Source: Nonomuraea harbinensis
Lineage (GTDB): Bacteria; Actinomycetota; Actinomycetes; Streptosporangiales; Streptosporangiaceae
Length of the DNA: 64,000 nucleotides
Assembly: GCF_019396385.1 (NCBI RefSeq)
Contig: NZ_JAHKRN010000025.1
Location: 62,001-126,000 of the forward strand
Reading direction: 5' to 3'
Below are positions 25,624 to 35,242 of this stretch, piece after piece; position 1 is the stretch's first letter, and each line of letters starts with the position of its first letter. The notes under the pieces are model-generated. The model made no database searches, was not told where the DNA came from, and worked only from the letters and a program-made list of their open reading frames with translations. Position numbers and translations under genes: made by a program.

Positions 25624-26582
25624 GGCCGGCCCGACCACCAGTACGCCGCCACGAGCTCCGCCACCAGGGTCTCCGTCAGCAGGCGGACGTCCGGATCGTC
25701 GTCGTGCGCGTACCGCACGACGGCCGCCGCGTCCTTCACCTCGCCGCCGACCGCGACGACCGTGGAGCCGCGCTCGCGTACCCAGTCCATGGCCTGCTCG
25801 TCGTAGCGGGAGCCGGGGAACAGCAGCGCCCGGTAGGACAGCGTCTTCGTCAGGTAGACGTCCACGTGCGCCCAGTCGCCCGTCTCGCAGGCGTCGGCCG
25901 GCCTGCGGGGCCCCTCGCGCACCATGAGCGCCGACTGCTCCGCGGACGAGAGCCGCTCGGCGGGGGCGATCGCGTAGACGCCGTTCGGCCCGTTCAGCAG
26001 CTCCAGCACCATCGGCAGCCAGGCGTCGCGCCGCTCCAGCAGGTCGGCCGTGGCCTCGGCGGCCCGCCGCACGAGCCCGGCCACGTCGCGGCCCGCGCCG
26101 GTGAGGCGGGACTCCAGGGCGAGCAGCAGGGCGAGCGTGTGCTGGAACGTCCGGCACGCCACCCCGCCGCGCTCCTCGCCCGCGTGCATGGGCACCACCA
26201 GGCCGGCGGCCTGCGCCAGCGCGGAGCCGGGCGCGTTGGTGAGCGCCATCAGGAACGACGCGCCGCCCGCGTACCGTTCGACCGCGTCCAGCGTCTCCCG
26301 GCTCCCGCCGGTCGCCGAGATCGGGACGACCAGCGTACGGGGGCCGGGCGGGAACGTCGCGGCGGCCGAGGCGTACTCGGCCCAGGCGTCCACCCCGGCG
26401 GCGCGCAGGCGCAGCGCGGCGACCCCGGCGGCGTACCGCGAGCTGCCCATGCCCAGGAACAGCACCCTCCCGACGCCCTCGGGCAGCCCCGCGAACGGAT
26501 CCGCGGCGTCCAGCGCCCCGGCCAGTTCGGTGAGAGCGGCGGGCTTGGCCTCCAGGTCGGCCAGGAAGAGGTCGGGGTTCAC
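25617..26582 (-). CDS. SIS-domain sugar-phosphate isomerase-like protein
   Basis: A 321-residue protein with two SIS (sugar isomerase) domains, as in the isomerase half of glucosamine-6-phosphate synthase and in AgaS-type enzymes. First sugar-phosphate loop LGMGSSRYAAG, then VVPISATGGSRETL, and a second domain around VYAIAPAERLSSAEQSALMV. It lacks the glutamine amidotransferase domain, so it should act as isomerase or deaminase on an amino-sugar phosphate. The GTG start at 26582 overlaps the upstream kinase-like gene by 4 bases. Pairing with a glucosamine-kinase-like enzyme suggests glucosamine-6-phosphate as substrate; that is an inference. Confidence 0.72.
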   Translation of the reverse strand: MNPDLFLADLEAKPAALTELAGALDAADPFAGLPEGVGRVLFLGMGSSRYAAGVAALRLRAAGVDAWAEYASAAATFPPGPRTLVVPISATGGSRETLDAVERYAGGASFLMALTNAPGSALAQAAGLVVPMHAGEERGGVACRTFQHTLALLLALESRLTGAGRDVAGLVRRAAEATADLLERRDAWLPMVLELLNGPNGVYAIAPAERLSSAEQSALMVREGPRRPADACETGDWAHVDVYLTKTLSYRALLFPGSRYDEQAMDWVRERGSTVVAVGGEVKDAAAVVRYAHDDDPDVRLLTETLVAELVAAYWWSGRPQ

Positions 26583-27697
26583 AGGTTCTCCATCCAGTTG
26601 CGCAGCACGCCCATGGGGGCGTACCTCCAGCGGGGCAGGTGGCGTGCCGCGTAGATGAGCTCGCGGCACTCCTGCTCCACCTCGAAGGGCCGGATCAGGG
26701 ATTCGTCCAGCAGGTCCGGTCGGCCGCCCGCGGCCAGGCGGCCCTCGTAGGCGGCGAGCATCAGGGCACGGGCCTCGGCGGCCCAGCGCGCCGCCCGCTC
26801 GGCGGGCAGGTCGCGGCGCTTGACCGCGACCTGGGCGACGTGCTCGATGCTGGTGGTCAGCTGGGCGACGTCGCGGGCGGCGGGCTGGTACGGGTCGGCC
26901 TCGGAGACGGTCGGGTTGCCGTCGAAGTCGATGACCGCGTAGCCGTCGCGCCACCGCAGGATCTGGCCGGCGTGCAGGTCGCCGTGGATCCGGATCAGCG
27001 GGGTAGGGCCGGTGGAGGCCAGCGGCGCCAGCTCCGCGCGCAGGCGGCCGGCGACGGTCTCCAGCCAGGCGCCGTCGGGGCCGCCGGTCAGCGCCAGGGC
27101 CTCGCCGAGGGCGTCCTCGGCACGCGGGCGGTGGTCGCGCGGGGCCGCGCCTCCGCCGTCGCCGGGGAGGGTGGCGAGCGTGAGGTGGAGGTCGGCCGCC
27201 AGGGCGCCCAGGACCGGGGCGAAGGCGGTGTCGCCGGCCTCGGCGTCGTCCACGCACCAGGTCCAGCCGTCCGTGGCGTCCGGGAGGTAGCCGGTGACGA
27301 GTGCCAGGAGACGGGAGCCGGCGAGCAGCGCGGCGTACGGCGGCGCGGTGTGCGGGAAGCCGGTGCGGGCCAGATGGGGGAGTACGTCGAGCGCCGGATG
27401 GGGGAGCGGGACCGGCGGTGTGAGCCATTTCACGACGATGCGCTCGTCCACCACTACCGAGTAGTTCGTCTGATCGACATGGGCGCCGAAGTCCCGCTCG
27501 ACGGGCACCCCGATGTGACATCCGGGCGTGTCGTACGAGAGGCTTGGCAACGGAAGGAAGCGCCGGACCTCGAAGGGCGGCGGCACCTCGCCATCCAACA
27601 GCCGCAGCACCGCGGCTGTGAGACCGCGCTCTCGGTCGGTGAGCGGCTTCTCACCCAGAGACAGCAGCCGTTCCCAAATTGAATCCGAATTCAACAC
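26579..27697 (-). CDS. Glucosamine kinase-like/maltokinase-type phosphotransferase
   Basis: A 372-residue kinase of the aminoglycoside-phosphotransferase fold. Catalytic loop HGDLHAGQILRW (Brenner motif HGDxHxxQ), metal-binding VIDFDGNP, and N-terminal ATP-lobe VVVDERIVVKWL. The C-terminal end QECRELIYAARHLPRWRYAP resembles that of the actinobacterial glucosamine kinases and of maltokinases. The published glucosamine kinase family is reported from Actinobacteria; membership here rests on that C-terminal pattern and the SIS neighbour, not on a search. GTG at 26582 of the SIS gene overlaps its stop, indicating co-translation. A promoter should lie in 27698-27837, shared with the divergent ABC operon. 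Confidence 0.62.
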   Translation of the reverse strand: MLNSDSIWERLLSLGEKPLTDRERGLTAAVLRLLDGEVPPPFEVRRFLPLPSLSYDTPGCHIGVPVERDFGAHVDQTNYSVVVDERIVVKWLTPPVPLPHPALDVLPHLARTGFPHTAPPYAALLAGSRLLALVTGYLPDATDGWTWCVDDAEAGDTAFAPVLGALAADLHLTLATLPGDGGGAAPRDHRPRAEDALGEALALTGGPDGAWLETVAGRLRAELAPLASTGPTPLIRIHGDLHAGQILRWRDGYAVIDFDGNPTVSEADPYQPAARDVAQLTTSIEHVAQVAVKRRDLPAERAARWAAEARALMLAAYEGRLAAGGRPDLLDESLIRPFEVEQECRELIYAARHLPRWRYAPMGVLRNWMENL

Positions 27698-27790
27698 TTA
27701 GATCAAACTTCCAGGTAGCAATGTCTACCAAAGTCTTGCTCATGTTGATTTCTGCTGCAACACTCCTGGTCTGGTCTGCCGTGCCCGGTT

Positions 27791-27802
27791 GGTCGCGCGA
27801 CC
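27791..27802. promoter_or_regulatory. 12-bp perfect palindrome upstream of the polyamine-type operon
   Basis: GGTCGCGCGACC, ending 35 bases before the GTG of the binding-protein gene. It could be an operator, for example for the TetR regulator at 31633, but G+C-rich palindromes arise easily here. Confidence 0.3.
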
Positions 27803-27837
27803 CCCCGTACATGCACATCTCATAAGGAGTAGCGGCC

Positions 27838-28956
27838 GTGTTCCGAACCCGGTTCACCCGTCGTCTTCCGGCTGCCGCCGTGGCCGCCGGCCTCGCGCTC
27901 GCCGTCGCGGCGTGCGGCGGTGGATCGACTGACAGCGCAGAGACGGCGACGCAGACGGCAGCCGCCCTGAACCCCAACGCGGACCTGACCAAGCAGTCGC
28001 TCGCGGTGACCGTGTGGGACGGTTACACGCCCAAAGAGCTGCAGGACATGGTCAAGCGGGATCTGAAGATCTCCGAGCTCAACGTCACCCTCCACGACAC
28101 CAACGAAGTCGCGATGACGAAGCTGACCGCCGGGGGCGACAGCGGCATCGACGTGGCCTTCGTCTCGGGGCAGTACGCCCAGGCGCTCAACGAGCAGGGC
28201 CTGCTGGAGCCGATCCACGCCGAGCTCATCCCCAACCTGGCCAACCTCTACCCCGAGGCCACCCAGCTCTCCTACGACAAGGGCAACAAGTTCTCGGTCC
28301 CCTACACCTGGGGCACGACCGGCATCTGCTACCGCAGCGACCTGGTGAAGCAGGAGCCGACGAGCTGGAACGACATCCTCAAGCCCCCGGCCTGGGCCGA
28401 GAAGAAGGTCACCATGATGACCACCGAGCGCTGGCTGGCCCTGCCCGCGCTCAAGGCCCTGGGCTACTCGGTCAACACCGACAAGGACGACGAGATCGCC
28501 AAGGTCAAGGAGCTGCTCCTTGAGGCCAAGCCGCACCTGCTGGCCTACGACGACCTGACCTTCGGCGACCGGCTGATCAAGGGCGAGGCCGTCATGGTCG
28601 AGGCGTGGGACGGCTGGTGCCCGACCACGGACGAGAAGCAGAACATCAAGTTCGTGGTCCCGAAGGAGGGCAGCGACCTCTGGGTGGACACCATGGTGAT
28701 CATGAAGACCTCCAAGAACAAGGAGGCCGCGCACGCCTTCATCAACTACATCCTCAGCCCCGACGTGCACCGCTGGGCGGCCGAGAACATCAACTACATG
28801 GTGCCGAACAAGGCCGCCATGGACAAGGTGAAGATCGTCCCCGGCTCGCTGCTCGGCACCAAGCCGGCCGAGCTGCTCAACGGTGAGTCGATCATCGACA
28901 TCGGCCAGGCCAGCACCAAGTACACCCGCCTGGCGTCCGAGATCAAGGCCGAGTAG
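27838..28956 (+). CDS. Polyamine-type ABC transporter substrate-binding lipoprotein (PotD-like)
   Basis: A 372-residue periplasmic-type binding lipoprotein. Lipobox VAAC at about residue 27 follows a Tat/Sec-like RR start (RTRFTRRLP). Domain features TVWDGYTPKEL, VAFVSGQYAQ, SVPYTWGTTGICYRSD and AWDGWC match spermidine/putrescine binders; Trp and Asp/Glu residues fit a polyamine pocket. GTG at 27838 has AAGGAG at 7 bases distance. First gene of a four-gene operon with two permeases and an ATPase. Related binders take up other cations, so the ligand is likely but not certain. Confidence 0.82.
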   Translation: MFRTRFTRRLPAAAVAAGLALAVAACGGGSTDSAETATQTAAALNPNADLTKQSLAVTVWDGYTPKELQDMVKRDLKISELNVTLHDTNEVAMTKLTAGGDSGIDVAFVSGQYAQALNEQGLLEPIHAELIPNLANLYPEATQLSYDKGNKFSVPYTWGTTGICYRSDLVKQEPTSWNDILKPPAWAEKKVTMMTTERWLALPALKALGYSVNTDKDDEIAKVKELLLEAKPHLLAYDDLTFGDRLIKGEAVMVEAWDGWCPTTDEKQNIKFVVPKEGSDLWVDTMVIMKTSKNKEAAHAFINYILSPDVHRWAAENINYMVPNKAAMDKVKIVPGSLLGTKPAELLNGESIIDIGQASTKYTRLASEIKAE

Positions 28957-28958
28957 GT

Positions 28959-29825
28959 GTGAAGGACAAGCCAGAAGCCCGGCCGGTGTCCCTCTCAAGA
29001 GGGCGCCGGCTGGGCGCGTTCGTGTTCCTGGCGCCAGGGCTGGCCTACCTGGTCGTGCTGCTCCTGGTGCCGCTGGCGCTGGTGCTCAGCTACACGGTCT
29101 TCCAGCGCGGCCGCTTCGGCGGCGTCATCTACGAGTTCACCTGGGAGAACTTCGAGCGCCTGTTCGACTCGCTCTATCTGCGGGTGCTCGTCGACTCGCT
29201 GGAGATGGCCGGGCTGGCGACGCTGATCGCGCTGCTGCTCGGATACCCGACGGCCTACCTGATCGCGCGCCTGCCGCGTAAGTGGAAGACGATCGCGCTG
29301 GTCGCGATCGTGCTGCCGTTCTGGACGAACTTCATCATCCGGGTCTACGCCTGGATCATCCTGCTGAGCCCGGAAGGGCTGATCAACGGCTGGCTGCAGG
29401 CGTTCGGGCTGGGCCCGTACGAGCTGCTCTACAACCGGGGCGCGGTCGTGCTCGGCCTGCTCTACTCGTACCTGCCGCTGATGGTGCTGCCGCTCTACGC
29501 CTCCATCGAGAAGCTCGACCCGCAGCTGCGGGAGGCGTCGGCCAACCTGGGCGCCTCGGCGTTCACCACCTTCCGCAAGGTCACGCTGCCGCTGACGGTG
29601 CCGGGCGTGTTCACCGGCTGCCTGTTCGTGTTCGTGCCGAGCTTCGGCAACTTCGTCATCCCCGAGATGCTCGGCGGCGGCAAGTCGGCCATGGTGGGCA
29701 ACCTGATCCGCACCGAGTTCCTGTCGGCGCGCGACTGGCCGTTCGGCTCCGCCCTGGCGCTGGCACTCATCGCGGTGCTGCTCGTGCTCCTGGTCGTGCA
29801 GGCGTGGGTGACGCGCCGTGCGTAG
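28959..29825 (+). CDS. Polyamine-type ABC transporter permease (PotB-like)
   Basis: A 288-residue inner-membrane permease with six predicted helices, starting FVFLAPGLAYLVVLLLVPL. The EAA loop is REASANLGASAFTTFRKVTLP. The order binding protein, PotB, PotC, PotA and the motif FWTNFIIRVYAW are typical of the spermidine/putrescine family. GTG start 2 bases after the binding-protein stop; overlaps the next gene by 8 bases. Confidence 0.85.
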   Translation: MKDKPEARPVSLSRGRRLGAFVFLAPGLAYLVVLLLVPLALVLSYTVFQRGRFGGVIYEFTWENFERLFDSLYLRVLVDSLEMAGLATLIALLLGYPTAYLIARLPRKWKTIALVAIVLPFWTNFIIRVYAWIILLSPEGLINGWLQAFGLGPYELLYNRGAVVLGLLYSYLPLMVLPLYASIEKLDPQLREASANLGASAFTTFRKVTLPLTVPGVFTGCLFVFVPSFGNFVIPEMLGGGKSAMVGNLIRTEFLSARDWPFGSALALALIAVLLVLLVVQAWVTRRA

Positions 29826-30589
29826 ATCAAGGTGGCTGCACGTCCCGTTCTGGGCGACGTACGTGTTCCTGTACGCGCCGATCCTGGTCCTGGTCGTGAT
29901 GTCGTTCAACTCCGGCGACTCGGCGTACACCTACGAGGGGTTCAGCCTCGAGTGGTACGGCGAGCTGGCCGGCGACGAGCGGATCATGAGCGGCGTGGTC
30001 AACACGCTCATCGTGGCCACCGGCTCGACCGTGATCGCCACCGTGCTCGGCACGATGCTGGCCGTCGGCCTGGCCAGGCACTCCAGATCCAAGACGCTGG
30101 ACGCGCTGGCGCTGATGCCGGCCGTGCTGCCGGACCTGGTGCTCGCGATCGGGCTGCTGCTCTTCTACGGCCTGATCCAGCTCACGCTCGGGCTCTACTC
30201 GGCGGTGCTGGCGCACGCGCTGTTCTCGATGGCGTTCGTGGCGGCGGTGGTGCGCACCCGGCTCACCGGCGCGGACACCTCACTGGAGGAGGCCTCGCGC
30301 GACCTCGGCGCCGGCCCGTTCACCACGTTCATGAAGATCACGCTGCCGCAGCTGGCCCCCGGCATCGTCGCGGGCGCGCTGCTCGCCTTCACGCTGTCGC
30401 TGGACGAGTTCGTGATCGCCTACTTCACGATCGGCAACCACGAGCAGACGCTGCCGATCGTCATCTACTCGATGATCCGTTTCGGGGTCACCCCGAAGAT
30501 CAACGCGCTGGCCGCGATCCTGCTCCTGGTGAGCTTCACGGCGGTGATCGCCGGACAGCGCATGACCAAGATCGGGGAAAGGATGCCGC

Positions 30590-30603
<14 letters not shown>
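29818..30603 (+). CDS. Polyamine-type ABC transporter permease (PotC-like)
   Basis: A 261-residue partner permease. Six helices; FVFLYAPILVLVVMSFN at the N-terminus and EASRDLGAGPFTTFMKITLP as EAA loop, followed by SLDEFVIAYFTIG, a classic PotC segment. GTG start overlaps potB-like by 8 bases, and its stop overlaps the ATPase start by 14 bases. Confidence 0.85.
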
Positions 30604-31632
<1,029 letters not shown>

Positions 31633-31639
<7 letters not shown>

Positions 31640-32238
31640 AGCAGATCGTTGCCCGTGACCGTGCGGGCGTACGAGAGGATCAGCTCCGCGGCCTCGTCGG
31701 GGCCGATGAGCGGGTGACGAGCGGTGATGCGGTAGCCGTACGCGTCCTCCAGCGCGACCAGGTTGCGCGAGATCGTCAGCGTGTCGGTGGTGAGCCTGAA
31801 GACGCCCAGCGCCGCCCCGGTGTCCAGGATCGACTGGTACATCGACACCTGCCGGTCGTAGAGCGAGGTGAGCAGCACCCCGTAGACGCGGTTGCGGCCG
31901 GCCGCGCCGCCCATCTCGTTGAGCAGCCGCACGTCCGGGTCGAGCGATCCGGTGGGCAGCCCCGACCGGATCGTCAGCACCAGCTTGGCGACCGGGTCGG
32001 TGTGCGCGGCGAGCTGCCGCAGCCGCTGCTCGTAGAAGCGCTCCATGCCCGCGTGCTGCGCCTCGACCAGCAGCTCGCTCAGGTCGGGGTAGTGGTAGAG
32101 CACCGCGCCGGAGGTCAGCCCGGCCTCCTCGGCCACGTGCGACAGCTGCACCCGGTCGATGCCATGCCGGATGATGGCCCGCCGCGCCGCCTCGATCAGG
32201 TCGATGCGCCGGTCACTGCGGCTCTTGCGCTGGGCCAT
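31633..32238 (-). CDS. TetR family transcriptional regulator
   Basis: A 201-residue repressor with helix-turn-helix at about residues 25-52 (VQLSHVAEEAGLTSGAVLYH) and a BetI-like C-terminal ligand domain (DPVAKLVLTIRSGLP, RNLVALEDAYGYRI). It converges on the polyamine-type operon (7-base overlap) and is divergent from the glycosyltransferase gene with 129 bases between. Candidate targets are itself and the glycosyltransferase, and possibly the transporter. Two direct TTGACC repeats 20 bases apart (32283 and 32303) lie in the divergent gap. Confidence 0.85.
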
Positions 32239-32367
32239 CTTCGCCTTCGCTTCCCAGAGTTCGCTTTACATTCAGGAATCCGTTGACCATAGTGCCCTGA
32301 AGTTGACCTTCGCGCCAGATGCGTAATTGAATTCCCCTTCAAAAGCTAGATCTCCCCCGGAGCGCAC

Positions 32368-33639
32368 ATGTCTCTCACCATCCTGTTCATGCCGGAAAGC
32401 GCCTACGGCCCGACCAACAACAGCGCCGGCATCGGCGACATCCTCCGCCGCCGCGGCCACCGCGTCGTCTTCGCCGCCGAGGCGTCGTGGAAGGGCAAGC
32501 TCGAGGCGCTCGGGTTCGAGGAGGACCTGGTCGACCTCGCGCCTCCGGCCGAGGAGGAGCAGGACCCGGGCCAGTTCTGGAAGGACTTCATCCGCGACAC
32601 CGCGCCCGAATACCGCAAGAGCACCCGCGAGCAGCTGGAGACCGTCACCGCTCCGATCTGGAAGGAACTGATCGACGGCGCCAAGTACTGCGAGCCGCAG
32701 CTCAAGGAGATCATCGAGCGGGTCCAGCCGGACGTCATCGTCGAGGACAACGTGCTCACCTTCCCGGCGCTGCTGACCGCCGGCAAGAAGTTCGTCCGCA
32801 TCGTCTCCTGCAACCCGCTGGAGGTCCGCGGCGAGGGCATCCCGCCGGTCTTCTCCGGCCTGCCCGCCGCCGACCGCGCCGAGTGGGACGCCTTCCGTGC
32901 CGAGTACGACCGCACCCACCGCGAGATGTGGACCGCCTGGAACGAGTGGTGCGTCGAGCAGGGCACCGAGCCGCTGCCCGAGCTCGACTTCATCCACGAG
33001 GGCGACCTGAACCTCTACGTGTACCCGGAGCTGCTCGACTACGTCGACGCCCGCCCGCTGGGCGCCAACTGGCACCGGCTCGACTCCTCGGTGCGCGAGA
33101 CCGACGAGGACTTCGAGCTGCCCTTCGAGCGCAACGAGGGCGCCTCGCTGGTCTACTTCTCGCTCGGCTCGCTCGGCTCGGCCGACGTGGGGCTCATGCA
33201 GCGGGTGATCGACGTGCTGGGGACCACGCCTCACCAGTACGTCGTCTCCATGGGCCCGCTGCACGAGGAGATCAAGCTCGCCGGCAACATGTGGGGCGCC
33301 GAGTTCCTGCCCCAGACGAAGATCATCCCGCAGTGTGACCTGGTCATCACGCACGGCGGCAACAACACCACCACCGAGGCGCTCCACTTCGGCAAGCCGA
33401 TGATCCTGCTGCCGCTCTTCTGGGACCAGTACGACAACGCCCAGCGGGTGCACGAACTCGGCTATGGTGTCAGGCTTTCCACCTACACCTTCACCGACGA
33501 GGAGCTGACGGGGGCGCTCGACCGCCTCCTCGGCGACGAAGAGATGCGCGCCAAGCTGGCCGCCGCCGGCGAGGAGATCCGCCGCCGCGACGGCCTCCGC
33601 AGGGCCGCCGACCTGATCGAGGAGCTCGGCCGCAGCTAG
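32368..33639 (+). CDS. UGT/macrolide-type glycosyltransferase (GT1 family)
   Basis: A 423-residue GT-B fold enzyme without membrane segments. The N-terminal acceptor domain begins LTILFMPESAYGPTNNSAGIGDILRRRGH; the donor domain holds the GT1 signature THGGNNTTTEALHFGKP followed by LLPLFWDQYDNAQRV, which binds the sugar nucleotide. The closest general family is the MGT-type glycosyltransferases that glycosylate macrolides or other small molecules. Acceptor unknown. ATG start follows CCGGAGCG. 30 bases before the aldehyde dehydrogenase, so probably co-transcribed. Confidence 0.82.
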   Translation: MSLTILFMPESAYGPTNNSAGIGDILRRRGHRVVFAAEASWKGKLEALGFEEDLVDLAPPAEEEQDPGQFWKDFIRDTAPEYRKSTREQLETVTAPIWKELIDGAKYCEPQLKEIIERVQPDVIVEDNVLTFPALLTAGKKFVRIVSCNPLEVRGEGIPPVFSGLPAADRAEWDAFRAEYDRTHREMWTAWNEWCVEQGTEPLPELDFIHEGDLNLYVYPELLDYVDARPLGANWHRLDSSVRETDEDFELPFERNEGASLVYFSLGSLGSADVGLMQRVIDVLGTTPHQYVVSMGPLHEEIKLAGNMWGAEFLPQTKIIPQCDLVITHGGNNTTTEALHFGKPMILLPLFWDQYDNAQRVHELGYGVRLSTYTFTDEELTGALDRLLGDEEMRAKLAAAGEEIRRRDGLRRAADLIEELGRS

Positions 33640-33669
33640 GCGGCCGGGGCCAGCGAGGAAAGTAAGTTC

Positions 33670-35067
33670 ATGCGTACGTTGATCAACCCGGCCACCGGCA
33701 CCGCCTGCGCCGAGGTGCCCGACACTCCCGTGGAGGCCGTCGAGGCCGCCGTCCGGCGGGCCCGCACGGCCTCCGCGGAGTGGGGCGAGGCCACGCCGGC
33801 CGAGCGCGCCAAGCTGCTGCTCCGGGTGGCGGACCTGGTGGAGGCCGAGGCCGAGGAGCTGACCAGGCTGGAGGTCGAGGAGACCGGCAAGCCCGCGGCC
33901 GTCTTCAGGGACGGCGAGCTGCCCTTCCTCGCCGACAACCTGCGGTTCTTCGCCGGGGCCGCCCGCTCGCTCGACGGCACCGGCGCCGGGGTCTTCAGCT
34001 CCGGCTACACCTCGGTGCTGCTGCGCCGCCCCGTCGGGGTGGTCGGGTCGATCGCGCCGTGGAACTTCCCGCTGGTCATGGCCGTCTGGAAGGTCGGCCC
34101 GGCGGTCGCCGCCGGCAACGCCGTGGTGATCAAGCCGGCTCCCCAGACGCCGCGCACGACGCTGCGGCTGGCCGAGCTGTTCGCCAAGGCGGGCGCGCCC
34201 GCCGGGCTCGTACAGGCGGTCACCGGCGGCGCCGAGGTCGGCCAGGCCCTGGTCACCGACCCGGGGGTCGACATGGTGAGCGTGACCGGCTCCACCGAGA
34301 CCGGCCGGGCCGTCATGACCGGCGCCGCAGCCACGCTCAAGCGGGTCCACCTGGAGCTCGGCGGCAAGGCTCCGGCGCTGGTCTTCGAGGACGCCGACCT
34401 GGCCGAGATGGCCCGCGGCGTGGCCATGGGCGCCACGTACAACACCGGCCAGGACTGCACGGCCGCCACCCGCGTGTACGTGGCCCGGCAGGTCTACGAC
34501 GAGGTCGTGGAGGCGCTGCGGGCAACTCTTGCCGAAATCCGGGCCGGCGACCCCTGGGACCCGGAGACCGACATCGGCCCGCTGATCTCCGAGACGCACC
34601 GGGAGCGCGTGCACGGCTTCGTGGCACGTTCCGGAGGCCGGATCGCGCACGGCGGCGCGCCGGTCGCCGGGCCGGGCTTCTACTACCCGCCCACGCTTGT
34701 GACGGATGTCGCACAGGACAGCGAGATCGTCCAGGGCGAGCTGTTCGGGCCGGTGCTCGTGGTCCTGCCCTTCGACGGCGAGGACGAGGCGGTGCGGCTG
34801 GCCAACGACACCCGTTACGGTCTGGCCTCGTCGATCTGGTCGCGCGACGTGGCCCGCGCCATGCGCGTCTCACACCGGCTGGACGTGGGTGTGACCTGGG
34901 TCAACGACCATCTCCCGATCGCCAGCGAGGCTCCGCACGGCGGGGTCAAGGGCAGCGGGTCCGGCAAGGACATGAGCCAGGAGGCGGTCCTGGAGTACGC
35001 GGTGACGCGGCATCTCATGATCAAACACGCGGCGCCCGCTGAGCGGGACTCCTTCAGGCCAGCCTGA
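33670..35067 (+). CDS. NAD(P)-dependent aldehyde dehydrogenase (aminobutyraldehyde/betaine aldehyde type)
   Basis: A 465-residue ALDH. General base Glu229 in LELGGKAP and catalytic Cys263 in NTGQDCTAATR; cofactor segment IAPWNFPLVMAVWKVGPAV. The sequence resembles gamma-aminobutyraldehyde dehydrogenases that act in putrescine breakdown, and betaine aldehyde dehydrogenases are close relatives. Context allows either: a polyamine-type transporter is 2 kb upstream and a choline dehydrogenase-like gene 18 kb away. A short inverted repeat (TTCAGGC-CA-GCCTGAA, 35053-35068) spans the stop codon. Confidence 0.8.
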   Translation: MRTLINPATGTACAEVPDTPVEAVEAAVRRARTASAEWGEATPAERAKLLLRVADLVEAEAEELTRLEVEETGKPAAVFRDGELPFLADNLRFFAGAARSLDGTGAGVFSSGYTSVLLRRPVGVVGSIAPWNFPLVMAVWKVGPAVAAGNAVVIKPAPQTPRTTLRLAELFAKAGAPAGLVQAVTGGAEVGQALVTDPGVDMVSVTGSTETGRAVMTGAAATLKRVHLELGGKAPALVFEDADLAEMARGVAMGATYNTGQDCTAATRVYVARQVYDEVVEALRATLAEIRAGDPWDPETDIGPLISETHRERVHGFVARSGGRIAHGGAPVAGPGFYYPPTLVTDVAQDSEIVQGELFGPVLVVLPFDGEDEAVRLANDTRYGLASSIWSRDVARAMRVSHRLDVGVTWVNDHLPIASEAPHGGVKGSGSGKDMSQEAVLEYAVTRHLMIKHAAPAERDSFRPA

Positions 35068-35122
35068 AAGCGTGTGCGGCGGAATGTCGCCCAAAATGCC
35101 TACTTGGGCGCATTTGATGGGA

Positions 35123-35167
35123 TATGTTCGGTTGGCCGATCTGGTACGGAGTGTGTTCCAATTACCC
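35123..35167 (+). promoter_or_regulatory. Conserved upstream block shared by cvnA-3 and cvnA-2
   Basis: Bases 35151-35167 are identical to 21288-21304, and the 28 bases before them align with one indel. The block lies 54 bases before the GGCGAGAGG leader. Here the upstream neighbour is the co-directional aldehyde dehydrogenase, not a divergent operon, so the block belongs to cvnA rather than to a transporter gene. Confidence 0.7.
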
Positions 35168-35221
35168 AGCCCGGCAGATTCCCATGCGCCACACGCGTGT
35201 CTGATTTCTTCGAGCACGTAA

Positions 35222-35234
35222 GGCGAGAGGTAGC
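35222..35234 (+). promoter_or_regulatory. Conserved cvnA leader with ribosome site, cvn-3
   Basis: GGCGAGAGGTAGC, one base different from the other three copies, 8 bases before the GTG at 35243. Confidence 0.65.
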
Positions 35235-35242
35235 GAGAGTCA

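Noticed and set aside
32283..32308. Two TTGACC repeats 20 bases apart as tandem -35 boxes before the glycosyltransferase gene
   Set aside because: No acceptable -10 box at 16-18 bases from either; could be a regulator site but evidence is thin.
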